A DNA stretch of 64,000 bases, taken from Litoribrevibacter albus. Its GTDB lineage: Bacteria; Pseudomonadota; Gammaproteobacteria; Pseudomonadales; Litoribrevibacteraceae. Positions 32,165 to 41,306 of this stretch are shown piece after piece. Position numbers and translations under genes: made by a program. Within the stretch, counting starts at the first letter, position 1. The number at the start of each line of letters is the position of its first letter. The notes below the pieces were generated by a model. The model did not search any database. It was not told the DNA's origin and was given only the letters and a program-made list of their open reading frames with translations. Location of the stretch: positions 744,001-808,000 of the forward strand of contig NZ_BSNM01000016.1 of NCBI RefSeq assembly GCF_030159995.1, written 5' to 3'.

Positions 32165-33457
32165 TTAAACCGATTTCGTTTGCCAGGGCGCGTAAACGTT
32201 AAGCGTATTCGCTACCGCCAGCGAAGAGCGTACTCCTGCTTCCAGCAAAGGAATTCCTCCACCCAGATAAGAGCCGCAGAACCAAAGATTGTTTTGGGGT
32301 TGCTGCATTTTTTGCTGAATAAATTTCAGGGTCTTTAGTGTATCAAAGTTAATCAATGGTCGTTCAAAGGTGGCTCGGGCGAGTACCTGCTTGGGATTTA
32401 ATTCGACCGTAGGATGCCAGGTTTGAAACACGGGCTGACAATCTTTAACGCTCGGCATGGACTTGTTCAGGCACACCGTGGCCATGGGGCGTTGTGCTTT
32501 GGGATCAACCGAATAATACACCGGAGACAAGGTCTGCCAATGAATTGGGTAAATGCTTTGATCCCGGTGAACAACCATCTCACTTTGTTCATAACGAATG
32601 GAGGCCAATGCCTCTGACATCTCGGGATCAATCTCTTTGGTCATCTGTGCTGCATGTTGAGGCTGGGTTGCCAGAACCACCTGATCGAAGGTGTGTGTTT
32701 CCCCATTTGCCAGTACGATTTCAATAGCTGACGACTTATTAGCATCCGGTTTGATGGATTCGATGGCCTGACCCGTTCGAACCTCATAGCCTTGTGTCAG
32801 GCGAGCGACAATGTCTTTTACTCCGTGAGTTGCCTTCCACACACCTTCATCGGCAACACCGCAGGTTAAGTAATCAATGATGATGTTAGCCGGATACTTA
32901 TAAATGCTGTCGTAGTCACAGGTACATATGGTCGATAGCATAGGCATCAAGACCAGCTTCACAAAAGACGAGTGCTGATAGCCGGCGTGTCGAAGAAATT
33001 CGCCAAAGGTCATTTGATCGGTGTTGGCGATGACCTTTCTGTTCAGTTTCCACAAAAACTCTTTCGCTTCAAAAGCATGGCTGATGTTGGTGCGGGCAAA
33101 CCTATTCGGGCTGTTCAAGAAAGAATAACTGCGGTTACCAAGGCTGTAGTTTTTATAGTGAAAGATTTGTTCGCCGGAATCCTTAAAGAAGGCGCCTGCG
33201 TGATCGGTGCGCTCAATGGCGACGCCAACGGTACGATACAACTGATAGAGCTCGTGATAATAGCCTGAAGTGATGATCCGTAACGGGATATCGATCAGAA
33301 CGGGTGCATCTGCTTCCCCTACATCCACCGAGTAGGCTCCCATGCCTGGTCGATCCTGCTTCTCGAATAAAGTAACGTGGTATTTGTCTTTCAATAACCA
33401 CGCGGCTGATAAACCTGCGATACCGCTACCGATGACTGCCAGAGAAGGCTTATTCAT
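32165..33457 (-). CDS. FAD-dependent amine-oxidase-like oxidoreductase
   Basis: A 430-residue flavoprotein of the NAD(P)/FAD-dependent COG2907-like family. The N-terminal dinucleotide site is AVIGSGIAGLSAAWLL, followed by the family's second contact FEKQDRPGMGAYSV. QVVLATQPQHAAQM and the C-terminal NLWFCGSYLGGGIPLLEAGVRSSL (a second FAD contact) complete the fold. Related genes often occur next to cyclopropane-fatty-acid synthases or photolyase-like clusters, which are not seen here. The reaction is unknown, with oxidation or saturation of a lipid or amine possible. It is convergent with the class II aldolase gene. Confidence 0.85.
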   Translation of the reverse strand: MNKPSLAVIGSGIAGLSAAWLLKDKYHVTLFEKQDRPGMGAYSVDVGEADAPVLIDIPLRIITSGYYHELYQLYRTVGVAIERTDHAGAFFKDSGEQIFHYKNYSLGNRSYSFLNSPNRFARTNISHAFEAKEFLWKLNRKVIANTDQMTFGEFLRHAGYQHSSFVKLVLMPMLSTICTCDYDSIYKYPANIIIDYLTCGVADEGVWKATHGVKDIVARLTQGYEVRTGQAIESIKPDANKSSAIEIVLANGETHTFDQVVLATQPQHAAQMTKEIDPEMSEALASIRYEQSEMVVHRDQSIYPIHWQTLSPVYYSVDPKAQRPMATVCLNKSMPSVKDCQPVFQTWHPTVELNPKQVLARATFERPLINFDTLKTLKFIQQKMQQPQNNLWFCGSYLGGGIPLLEAGVRSSLAVANTLNVYAPWQTKSV

Positions 33458-33611
33458 GCGCTTATGTTCTCGATGTTGACGTGTATGAGTAAGATCTAAT
33501 GGAAAGACCTATAAAAACAAATGCAGTAAAATGTGTCTAATGATCTGGGCATGGTAATTCACATCTGTGCTCAAAGTAATAACAAATGTTAATGGCAGGA
33601 GGGTGAAACCA

Positions 33612-34187
33612 ATGGATGACTTTGATGAGTTCTTGAAAGAAGTTGGGGATGTTCAGCCTCTTAAGCAACAAAATAAAGCCGATATTAAAAAAGAAACCGA
33701 AGTCACACCGGGCTTATTGGCCCGTAAACAGGCGGCCGTTTCTGATTTACCAACGGACACTAATTTCCTGACCACAGAGCAAGACTATATCGAGTTTGTT
33801 CTGCCGCAAGACCCGCTTGAGTATAAGAAGGACGGTGTTCAGGAAGGCGTCTATAAAAAACTGCGTCAGGGCAAATACACGATGGATGCCCGGCTCGATT
33901 TGCACCATCACACCGTGGAGCAAGCCCGTAAAGCGGTCTTTCAGTTCATTCAGGATTGCCTGAAATACGATATCCGTACCGGCATCATTGTGCACGGGAA
34001 GGGTGAACGGGAAGAACCGCGCGCGTTATTGAAGAGTTACACCAATAAATGGCTGAAAGAAATTCCTGAAGTGTTGGCTTTCCATAGCGCATTAAAGCAA
34101 AACGGCGGTGTTGGCGCGGTGTATGTATTGCTCAAGAAGAGTGAAAGTGAGAAACAGAAGAATCGTCTGAATAATCGTCCTCGCTAA
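33612..34187 (+). CDS. Smr domain protein, SmrA-like
   Basis: A 191-residue protein with a C-terminal Smr (MutS2 C-terminal) domain. ARLDLHHHTVEQA replaces the usual LDLHG signature, and GIIVHGKGEREEPRALL is the standard second motif. The 80-residue N-terminal extension is charged and probably disordered. Smr proteins are nucleases linked to DNA nicking or, in other members, mRNA cleavage at stalled ribosomes. The start MDDFDEF follows AGGAGGG; an upstream in-frame ATG adds 15 residues without a ribosome site. It is divergent from the amine-oxidase-like gene. Confidence 0.87.
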   Translation: MDDFDEFLKEVGDVQPLKQQNKADIKKETEVTPGLLARKQAAVSDLPTDTNFLTTEQDYIEFVLPQDPLEYKKDGVQEGVYKKLRQGKYTMDARLDLHHHTVEQARKAVFQFIQDCLKYDIRTGIIVHGKGEREEPRALLKSYTNKWLKEIPEVLAFHSALKQNGGVGAVYVLLKKSESEKQKNRLNNRPR

Positions 34188-34421
34188 GATTGGCGGTATT
34201 AGGGGTTAGCTTATTAGTTGTTGGCTCTTGTTAGTAGGGCTGCAAACAACCTGACTCGCCGTGATCTCATTAGACGCGACCTTTTCGATGCGAGGTCATT
34301 CGATACGATCTCATGAGGGCCTAATTACTGCATTAGGCTCTCATGAGGTTGTTAACGTCCCATTTTCAAAGAGAGTTATTGCTTCTCTTGAATGCATCTT
34401 TCCTTTTATACATTTTTTCTC

Positions 34422-35870
34422 TTATAAATATTGCTCCGCGTATTCCGCCAGTTGAGAACGAGGCACGCCTTGTAATTGCAGTGTTCCGCCCAACGGGAAC
34501 TGACGGAATCGTGCCGTTAAGTAGGTCAGCCCGGAACTGATCGGGTTCATATAGGCGGTGTCGATTTGGGCGAGGTTGCCTAGGCACACCACTTTACTGC
34601 CGGCGCCTGCTCGGGTAATGATGGTTTTGATCTGATGGGGTGTCAGGTTCTGGCATTCGTCGATCAGAATAAAGCTTTGCTGGAAGCTCCTGCCGCGCAT
34701 GTAATTCAGTGACTTAAACTGCAAAGGCACTTTCTGGAGCAGGTAGTCCAGACTGCCATCCCGACATTCATCGTCATCGTGCAGTGCTTCGAGGTTATCG
34801 GTAATTGCGCCGAGCCAGGGCTCCATTTTTTCTTCTTCCGTGCCGGGTAAGAAACCGATGTCCTCATCCAGCCCCTGAATGGTTCGGGTGACGATAATGC
34901 GCTTGTAGCGTTTAATCGACATGGTCTGTTCAATGGCCGCAGCCAGTGCCAGAATGGTTTTGCCCGAGCCGGCGCTGCCGGTTAAGGTGACCAGATGAAT
35001 GTCGGGGTCAAGCAAGATGTTCAGGGCCATGGCTTGATAGATGTCCCTTGGGGTGAGCCCCCAGGCTTCTTGCGACATCATCAGTTCATGACACATGTCT
35101 TTCAGGGCAATGGTGTCCTTGTTGATTTCAACCACCTTACCAATGAAGCCTTGTTCATCAATGATGAACTGGTTGTAGTAGACCTCATAATCGATGGTGT
35201 CTCGGGGAATGATGTGTTTGGCGCGTTTGCCATCCAACACCGATTCCACATTGTCGATGCTGTCCCAGAATGACCCTTCCAGTTGAATAAAACCGGCCGG
35301 TAACAAGTCGATGTCCGATACCAGTTGGTCGTTTTGGTAGTCTTCGGCGCGAAGGCCACAACCTCTGGCTTTGAGGCGCATATTGATGTCTTTAGTGACG
35401 AGAACGTATTCGGAGTGAGGGGCGTTGGATTGCAGTTTGACGATTTGGTTGATGATTTTGTTGTCGTTGAGATCGTTAGGAAGAGCGGGGTTGAGCGGGG
35501 TGATTTTGGGATCGGGGTCGGACATGAGAATGGAGATGCTGCCCCTGGCTTGTTTGCTGTCCGGTCGGATGATGGGAACCCCCCGTTCGACCTGATCCGG
35601 AGGTGCATCGCCGATCAGTTCGTCGATCCTCCGTATGGCCTGTCGGCAATCTGCCGACACCGTGTGTTTGCTCGATTTAAGTTTATCGAGTTCTTCCAAC
35701 ACTGTGATGGGGATGGCCACCTGATGCTCATCAAAATTAATCACCGAGTTCGGGTCATGAATGAGGACATTGGTGTCGAGGACGAAAATCTTGGATTTTA
35801 ATTCAGGAGAAGGCGTGCGGTGGATGCTGTTGAGGCGAGTCGTGGTTGTCCGTGTTGTTGATTTTGTCAT
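34422..35870 (-). CDS. PhoH family protein with N-terminal PIN domain
   Basis: A 482-residue protein of the PhoH2 type. A PIN RNase domain (about 25-160) starts FVLDTNVLIHDP and continues with conserved acidic residues, and a PhoH ATPase domain (about 245-460) has Walker A TGSAGSGKT and Walker B FILIDECQN. PIN-PhoH proteins couple ATP-driven RNA unwinding to RNA cleavage. The start at MTKSTTRT (ATG 35868-35870) is preferred over an in-frame TTG 66 bases upstream, as the N-terminal stretch before the PIN domain is already long. The gene stands alone. Confidence 0.93.
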   Translation of the reverse strand: MTKSTTRTTTTRLNSIHRTPSPELKSKIFVLDTNVLIHDPNSVINFDEHQVAIPITVLEELDKLKSSKHTVSADCRQAIRRIDELIGDAPPDQVERGVPIIRPDSKQARGSISILMSDPDPKITPLNPALPNDLNDNKIINQIVKLQSNAPHSEYVLVTKDINMRLKARGCGLRAEDYQNDQLVSDIDLLPAGFIQLEGSFWDSIDNVESVLDGKRAKHIIPRDTIDYEVYYNQFIIDEQGFIGKVVEINKDTIALKDMCHELMMSQEAWGLTPRDIYQAMALNILLDPDIHLVTLTGSAGSGKTILALAAAIEQTMSIKRYKRIIVTRTIQGLDEDIGFLPGTEEEKMEPWLGAITDNLEALHDDDECRDGSLDYLLQKVPLQFKSLNYMRGRSFQQSFILIDECQNLTPHQIKTIITRAGAGSKVVCLGNLAQIDTAYMNPISSGLTYLTARFRQFPLGGTLQLQGVPRSQLAEYAEQYL

Positions 35871-36238
35871 AGTACGGCCCTGTGCGCTTAAATTCCTAAT
35901 TAAGTCTGCTTCGCCAATATGTTGTTTTAATGACAATTTAACGGATCGACATCGCTATTTTTAATAGATCGATAATCTATCGTTTCTGGCGTTGGCAACC
36001 CTACAACATATAAATGACACTAAACCAATCTGATCAGCGACATTGCATTATTAAAATTATGATTTCTATTAATCACAACAGTAATAACTTAACTATACTT
36101 TAAAACAGTTAGCGCATCGGTCAAGTAGCAGACGGATGAACGGACAGGGAGTTTGCGGTCGTAAACTCTTCAAAATAAGCATAAGGATCAAGTTTTTATT
36201 GAGTTTGCCGAGAGTTTAAAGGAAGGTAATGATTAATT
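35871..36238. other. AT-rich divergent region before the coiled-coil gene
   Basis: This 368-bp stretch has no convincing gene. It is AT-rich with a TATACT hexamer near 36095 that could be a -10 for the coiled-coil gene. GGAAGG at 36221 is a plausible ribosome site for either of two start codons. Confidence 0.35.
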
Positions 36239-36838
36239 ATGTCTGTGTCAGGAACGGTCATGGAAGAAGATATTTTAAAGAAGGTTGCTAGTCGCGTTTT
36301 AAAAGAAGCGGGACGTATCGATTCTTTGGTGGGTGAATTCACCGAAGTGAAGCAATCCAGTGAAAAAACCGTTGATTCCATTGAGTCACGGTTGCAAAGC
36401 GTATTGGGTGAATTTGAACAGTTGAAAGACCGTTTACATGCGGTAGAAAGTCAGCTGGAAGAAGCGCAGTCCTCACAAAGTAGTTCCAGTGTAGAGAATC
36501 TGGCTGACCGTGCTGAACTGGAAGCCTTAAAACGGGAATTAGAAGAGGCCCGGGCTCTGAATGAGGAACACGTACATCGCAATGCGGTGCTTCAGGCGAC
36601 AGTAGAGCAGCTCAAGAAAGAAAAAGAAGAGTTATCCGAAACGTCTGGTGATATTACTCGCTACAAGGCCGAAACCAATGTGGGCTCTTCCTCTGTGGTG
36701 CCTCGTGAAGATATCCGAGGCGATTGGTGTTTGTACAAGGAAGTTGTGCCTTTACTGATTACCTATAAGCGAGATTTGAAACAGATGGAATCCGAATTGT
36801 TTCGTCTGAAGGGGCGATCAGGTTTGGCATCTGAATAA
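36239..36838 (+). CDS. Coiled-coil protein of unknown function
   Basis: A 199-residue cytoplasmic protein, highly charged. Long heptad-like stretches from about 40-80 (EQLKDRLHAVESQLEEAQ) and 90-135 (ELEALKRELEEARALNEEH) predict coiled coils separated by a Ser-rich linker. The C-terminal segment DWCLYKEVVPLLITYKRDLK is conserved-looking and less charged. I recognise no family. It lies 129 bp upstream of the DISM sensor kinase on the same strand and could be an adaptor for it, which is inference. Starts at 36239 or 36260 are both possible. Confidence 0.75.
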   Translation: MSVSGTVMEEDILKKVASRVLKEAGRIDSLVGEFTEVKQSSEKTVDSIESRLQSVLGEFEQLKDRLHAVESQLEEAQSSQSSSSVENLADRAELEALKRELEEARALNEEHVHRNAVLQATVEQLKKEKEELSETSGDITRYKAETNVGSSSVVPREDIRGDWCLYKEVVPLLITYKRDLKQMESELFRLKGRSGLASE

Positions 36839-36967
36839 ATAATTTTGGTATGCCCTTGGATCTTGAGGTGATATCTTTCTCAGAAAGAGTCATGATAAAA
36901 CCTAATCAAAAAGCAGTACGATCAGAGGTTTTAGCCCTTGAGTAAAAAAATAATAAAAGGCGCCCTC

Positions 36968-39436
36968 ATGTGTTGGATTAGATATGTTGTACTAATGCTG
37001 GCCGTTCTGGCATCGTCCCTGACTTGTCGTGCTGACACAGACATTAATGACTTGGTGTGGCCGAAACTTATTGAAGTTCACCAAGGCGACATTTATTCGT
37101 TGGAAGACGCCTCTAAATACATTGAAGACCGTCATGGCGAATACAACATTCAGATGGTTCGGGAACAGGCTGAATTATGGCAGCCAGTGCCGGACGACTC
37201 CTTAAACTTCGGCTACAGCCGCTCCAAGTTCTGGATTCATAGCCAATTCAACAGTGAAATCAATGAACCGTTAATCATTCGGGGTGAGTACGCCTTGATT
37301 GATTTTGTCGATGTCTGGATATATCGAAACGGCCAGCTGGTGAAAGCGCATCAAACCGGGGATTCGCGTCCTTACTACAGTCGACCTATCGAACATCCAC
37401 AGTTTGTGTTCTCTGTGGATTCAAAGATTGGCGATCAGATCGATGTCTATTTCCGCTTGCAAACTGATGGTTCGGTGACCTGGCCATTGCGTGTCATGAG
37501 TGAATCCACCTATGAAACGCAGCAAGATAATATCTTGGTGGTGCGTGGTGGTTACTTCGGCATCATGTTAGTGATGGTGCTCTATAACCTGTTTATCTAT
37601 GCCGTGATTCGACAGCGGGCGTATGCCTATTATGTGCTCTTTGTCTCGACCTTTTTGTTCTTTCAACTCGTTTATGAAGGGGTGGCTTTCCAACACTTAT
37701 GGCCAAATTTACCTTGGCTGAATGCTTATATGTTGCCGCTTTCCTATGCCCTCAACGAGGTTGCGATGATTGCCTTCATCCGGGTATTTATGGAACTGCC
37801 GGGGAAAAACCCGAGGCTGGATCTCTATTTCCGAATGCTGATGATCATGGCTGTTGGATTGGTCGTCGGTGTGACGGTGATCCCGTACAAATATTTAGTC
37901 CCAATGGTTGTGGTGCTGGCGTTGGTGGTGACCATCAGTGGTTTCAGTACCGGTGCTTACCTTTGGTCGAAAGGGAATAAGTTCGCGCATTACTTTACGG
38001 TGGCTTGGGCTCTGTTATTGGTGGGCTTGGTGTTGGGTAATCTTCGGGCGATAGGCATTATTCCAACCAACTTTGTGACGGCACATGCCTATCAGTTCGG
38101 GGCAGTGTTCGAAGTGCTGCTATTGTCGCTGGCGCTTGCCCGTCGTATTGATATTGCACAGAAAGAAAAAGCATTGGCAGAAAAAGAGATGATTCGTGCT
38201 CAGCGGGAATCCATCTTAAATCTGAAACGCTATCAGGATCTCTACGATAACGCTGTTGCTGGGATGTTCCAAAGTAATCTCCAGGATCGCTTTATTCGGG
38301 TCAACGGGGCGTTGGCCAACATGTTTGGTTATGAGTCGCCGCAGGAAATGGTCTCACAAATCAGCAGTATTTCTCATGATCTGGCGGCGGATAAGCCGGA
38401 CATGGATGAGCTGTTCCGAAAACTGCTTCGTGAAAAGTCGGTGATGGACCGAGAGTTAAAACTGCGCTGCAAAGACGGTTCTTACATCTGGGTTTCTATG
38501 ACGGTTCGAACCGTGATGGATATTGCCGGTAATGTGGATCACCTGGAAGGTTCGGTGGTGGATATTACCGAGCGGAAGTACGCTGAAACTTACCGTCAGG
38601 AAGAAGAGCGCCGAAGAATGGCGGCCTTGGAAGAAGTGGTCGTCGGCGTCGCGCATGAGGTCAGTACACCACTGGGTATTAACCTCACCAGTTTGAGTCT
38701 GATTGAAGATCGACAGTTGGAGTTGAAGCAACAATTCGAAAGCGGAAAGATGTCGCGTCACAGTTTTGAAAGCTTCATTGATGTGTTGGGTGACGGGATT
38801 GATCTGATGTCACGTAACCTCAAACGTATCGAGAATTTGGTGCATAACTTCCGCCAAGTGTCGGTACACCACTTGGGGTATTCCCAAAAAGAGTTTGATC
38901 TGGCTGACCTGGTTCGCGGAATTGCTCTGGGAGATGGTCCGGATCTGACTGGCATTTGTCTCGATCTAAACGTGCCAAACCAAGTTGATGTGTGCAGTTA
39001 TCCACAGGCGTTTTTATTGATTCTCGAAAAGCTGATGGAGAATTCTCTGCAACATGGCTTTGTTAAAGATCAATTGAATAAGTCGATTCGTGTCGAGTTG
39101 GAGGTACAGCCCTCAAAAGTCACGTTAACCTACAAGGATAACGGAAAAGGTTTGGATAAGGCTGTGCAGGAAAAAATCTTTATGCCGTTCTATACCACCC
39201 AGCGTGGAGCCTTAGGCCGAACAGGGTTGGGCATGTACATCGTCTTTAATGTGACTACGCAGTTGTTACAAGGGCGGGTACAGGTGTTGGATCACCAGGG
39301 CTTTGCTCTCTCAATCGAGGTACCAAGGTATCTGGAAGTGGATATCTCTCAGAATGAAGCCGTGAGAGATGTGAGTTCGGATGGCTTTATTCAGGTCTCT
39401 GAAAACGTCGTCCCTTTACCGAAGAAGAAAGCCTGA
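36968..39436 (+). CDS. 7TMR-DISM sensor histidine kinase with PAS domain
   Basis: An 822-residue membrane sensor kinase. A signal peptide (LMLAVLASSLTCRA) is followed by a 7TMR-DISM extracellular domain (about 25-180), seven membrane helices (about 190-395), a coiled-coil, a PAS domain (about 420-540), a histidine-kinase dimerisation segment VVGVAHEVSTPLG bearing the phospho-His, and an HATPase_c domain with NSLQHG, DNGKGL and GRTGLGMYI. The start ATG 36968 follows AAAAGG; an in-frame TTG at 36938 adds ten residues. No receiver is fused and no response regulator is adjacent. Its stop overlaps the TIGR02444 start by one base (TGATG). Confidence 0.94.
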   Translation: MCWIRYVVLMLAVLASSLTCRADTDINDLVWPKLIEVHQGDIYSLEDASKYIEDRHGEYNIQMVREQAELWQPVPDDSLNFGYSRSKFWIHSQFNSEINEPLIIRGEYALIDFVDVWIYRNGQLVKAHQTGDSRPYYSRPIEHPQFVFSVDSKIGDQIDVYFRLQTDGSVTWPLRVMSESTYETQQDNILVVRGGYFGIMLVMVLYNLFIYAVIRQRAYAYYVLFVSTFLFFQLVYEGVAFQHLWPNLPWLNAYMLPLSYALNEVAMIAFIRVFMELPGKNPRLDLYFRMLMIMAVGLVVGVTVIPYKYLVPMVVVLALVVTISGFSTGAYLWSKGNKFAHYFTVAWALLLVGLVLGNLRAIGIIPTNFVTAHAYQFGAVFEVLLLSLALARRIDIAQKEKALAEKEMIRAQRESILNLKRYQDLYDNAVAGMFQSNLQDRFIRVNGALANMFGYESPQEMVSQISSISHDLAADKPDMDELFRKLLREKSVMDRELKLRCKDGSYIWVSMTVRTVMDIAGNVDHLEGSVVDITERKYAETYRQEEERRRMAALEEVVVGVAHEVSTPLGINLTSLSLIEDRQLELKQQFESGKMSRHSFESFIDVLGDGIDLMSRNLKRIENLVHNFRQVSVHHLGYSQKEFDLADLVRGIALGDGPDLTGICLDLNVPNQVDVCSYPQAFLLILEKLMENSLQHGFVKDQLNKSIRVELEVQPSKVTLTYKDNGKGLDKAVQEKIFMPFYTTQRGALGRTGLGMYIVFNVTTQLLQGRVQVLDHQGFALSIEVPRYLEVDISQNEAVRDVSSDGFIQVSENVVPLPKKKA

Positions 39437-39924
39437 TGAGTTTCTGGGGGCATGCCTGTGCTGTTTATGGCAAATCAGGCGTGGAAGCGGTATTGCTTAA
39501 GCTTCAGGACCACTATGGCTTGGTGATAAACCATTTATTGATGGCCGTGTATCTGGCCAACAAAGGCCAGACCATTTCCTGGCGACCCTTGTTAACGCAA
39601 GAGCGGGACAGTCAGGTGTTAGCCAAGCTGGTGGCGCCGGTTCGGAATTTTCGTCGGGATGCCAAATCCGGAGTGTCTGAATCCACCTATCAGGCATTAA
39701 AGTCGGTGGAGTTATCTCTGGAACGCGTTCATATTGCCTGGCTTGAACAACAGAGCTCGATGGGATTGGCAGCGCTTGAGGGGGCTAGCTTGAATGAGAA
39801 TCTGGCTCAGGTGTTGGCAGACTATTTAAAGGCTGCTACTTCATTAGGTGTCGTGTCCATCGATGTGGATGATTCAGACTTTTCTCTCGCAATGAACGAA
39901 TTTATTTCAACCGTCACTTCGTGA
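39436..39924 (+). CDS. TIGR02444 family protein
   Basis: A 162-residue cytoplasmic helical protein. The N-terminus FWGHACAVYGKSGVEAVLLKLQDHYGLVINHLLMAVYLA fits the TIGR02444 (DUF2390) profile of proteobacteria, in which this gene often neighbours an ABC-F ATPase gene. Function is unknown. Here it is translationally coupled to the sensor kinase (start overlaps the kinase stop). Its last 103 bases overlap the convergent ParA-like gene, an unusually long overlap with both frames open. Confidence 0.82.
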   Translation: MSFWGHACAVYGKSGVEAVLLKLQDHYGLVINHLLMAVYLANKGQTISWRPLLTQERDSQVLAKLVAPVRNFRRDAKSGVSESTYQALKSVELSLERVHIAWLEQQSSMGLAALEGASLNENLAQVLADYLKAATSLGVVSIDVDDSDFSLAMNEFISTVTS

Positions 39925-40649
39925 AGCTTGCTGCTGTCTGGTGGCTGTTGGAATAGGTGGCTGTCGATCCATTCAGTAATGAGATGCATGGATCGATTAT
40001 CATTTGGGTGGATTCTGTCCAACTCTACCAAGCCCATTCCTTGTTCAAAGGCTTTGATGTACTGCTGAGTGTCTCGAAGAATGGAGATAACAGGTAGTCC
40101 GAGCTCTTTTAGGAACTGGCTCAAGGTTGCAAATATTTTGGTGTTTCGGCGTACCCGGTTGGCAATAATCCCTACAGGAATGGGGTTTTGACGATAAGCA
40201 CGAGCTTGCAACAGATGATAAATAAAGTGCTCCACCGCCTTGATGTCTATCATTGAAGGCAAGACAGGAATCAGGATCACGTCTGAACAGGAGACGACTT
40301 CTTCCAAAGCGAAATCCGGCATGGCGGCCGGCGTGTCGAGAATGATGAGATCGCTTTCGATGGACGACCTCAGTTGCCAGCTGCGAGTTTGATTCAGGTG
40401 ATTTAATTTGAAACCGGACTGCAGTTGAATCGGATTCAAGGTGTTCGGGCGCAGCGTCAGCCATGAGGTGCTGGATTGCTGAGAGTCAAAGTCCATGATG
40501 GTGACATCATTGTCCTGGGCATAATGGGCTGCTAAATTGGTCGCAATCGTTGTCTTGCCACTGCCGCCTTTGGCATTGGTAATAAGGATTCTTGGGATGC
40601 TTTTTCTATGGTACTGGCGAGCCATTTCAGCGACCTGTTGAGTGATCAT
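39822..40649 (-). CDS. ParA/MinD-family ATPase
   Basis: A 275-residue orphan ParA-type ATPase. NAKGGSGKTTIATNLA carries the deviant Walker A with the signature Lys27 and Lys32; TIMDFDSQQS is the Walker A' Asp segment, and DLIILDTPAAMPD the Walker B region. These proteins pattern cargo such as plasmids, chromosomes, chemoreceptors or cellulose machinery. No parB, parS or cargo gene is adjacent. A 16-bp repeat (39940-39972) encodes part of the C-terminal SHLFQQPP segment, so this tail seems recently expanded. It overlaps TIGR02444 by 103 bp and is divergent from the DUF4124 gene. Confidence 0.9.
   Translation of the reverse strand: MITQQVAEMARQYHRKSIPRILITNAKGGSGKTTIATNLAAHYAQDNDVTIMDFDSQQSSTSWLTLRPNTLNPIQLQSGFKLNHLNQTRSWQLRSSIESDLIILDTPAAMPDFALEEVVSCSDVILIPVLPSMIDIKAVEHFIYHLLQARAYRQNPIPVGIIANRVRRNTKIFATLSQFLKELGLPVISILRDTQQYIKAFEQGMGLVELDRIHPNDNRSMHLITEWIDSHLFQQPPDSSKLHEVTVEINSFIAREKSESSTSMDTTPNEVAAFK
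39940..39972. repeat. 16-bp direct repeat in the parA-like 3' coding region
   Basis: GGTGGCTGTTGGAATA (39940-39955) and GGTGGCTGTCGATCC (39956 on) begin 16 bp apart. The repeat is short and only two units, so it is weaker than the others. Confidence 0.55.
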
Positions 40650-40695
40650 AGGGTGTCCTTATTTCTTGGCCTGGACAGCCTATGAACTAAGGTTA

Positions 40696-40736
40696 AGACT
40701 TAAGTTATCTTGAGTCTCTTTTTCCAACCATGGTTG
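40696..40736. promoter_or_regulatory. Palindromes in the parA/DUF4124 divergent region
   Basis: AGACTTAAG (40696-40704) pairs with CTTGAGTCT (40709-40717) with one mismatch, and CAACCATGGTTG (40725-40736) is a perfect 12-bp palindrome. Both sit between divergent genes and may be operators. No regulator gene is adjacent. Confidence 0.35.
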
Positions 40737-40804
40737 AGTTAAATGTAGACCATAACGTATTGATCGTTCATAGAAAATAATTCTTTAGGCAGGTTATCCA
40801 TTTT

Positions 40805-41299
40805 ATGAAAATTATGATTAAGCTGATGTTGTTGGCTCTTGTGGGGGCGGTAGTCGCGCCAATGTTGATTAAAGGGCCGGATGGAAAACCCTTGCTTTCC
40901 TGGCAAGATTTTTTTTCTTTGCCTTCTCAAGACAGTGGCTCAGCATCAAGTTCTGACCCCGATGTGACGCCTCAGTCTCCTTCCGGATTGACCACTGTCT
41001 ATAAATGGAAAGACAAAGAGGGACAGTGGCATTTCTCTGACAAGCCTCAGGATCATGTGGACAATGAGACACTAAAATATAATCCTAATGCCAATATTAT
41101 TCAGTCACTAGCGAAGAAAGAAGAGGAATCCGAGGTGGAAGTGACACCGATGAAGGTGCCTGAACCCTCTGCCGGGCCTTCTTTGACTACCGTTCCTTTG
41201 ACCGAGGTGCCAGAGCTGATGGATCAGGCAAAACAGTATCAGCAATTACTGGATCAACGGAACAAGACATTAGAACAGTTTAATGCCAACAAAAAATAG
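40805..41299 (+). CDS. DUF4124 domain-containing protein
   Basis: A 164-residue protein with an N-terminal hydrophobic segment (about 3-22) acting as an anchor or uncleaved signal. The DUF4124 core YKWKDKEGQWHFSDKPQ (about 66-83) fits the family, whose usual form is a short beta-hairpin in periplasmic proteins of gammaproteobacteria. The rest is low-complexity and charged, with a C-terminal helix (about 138-160). The function is unknown. The FKBP isomerase gene starts 7 bp after its stop, so they are co-transcribed and may act together in the envelope. Confidence 0.8.
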   Translation: MKIMIKLMLLALVGAVVAPMLIKGPDGKPLLSWQDFFSLPSQDSGSASSSDPDVTPQSPSGLTTVYKWKDKEGQWHFSDKPQDHVDNETLKYNPNANIIQSLAKKEEESEVEVTPMKVPEPSAGPSLTTVPLTEVPELMDQAKQYQQLLDQRNKTLEQFNANKK

Positions 41300-41306
41300 G
41301 TGAAGA

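Noticed and set aside
35325-35801. 158-codon plus-strand frame inside the PhoH gene
   Set aside because: It is an antisense shadow of the PIN-PhoH coding frame with no start signal.
39436-40649. ParA as part of a plasmid or partition locus
   Set aside because: No parB, parS-like repeats, replication gene or mobile element is near; an orphan chromosomal ParA is more likely.
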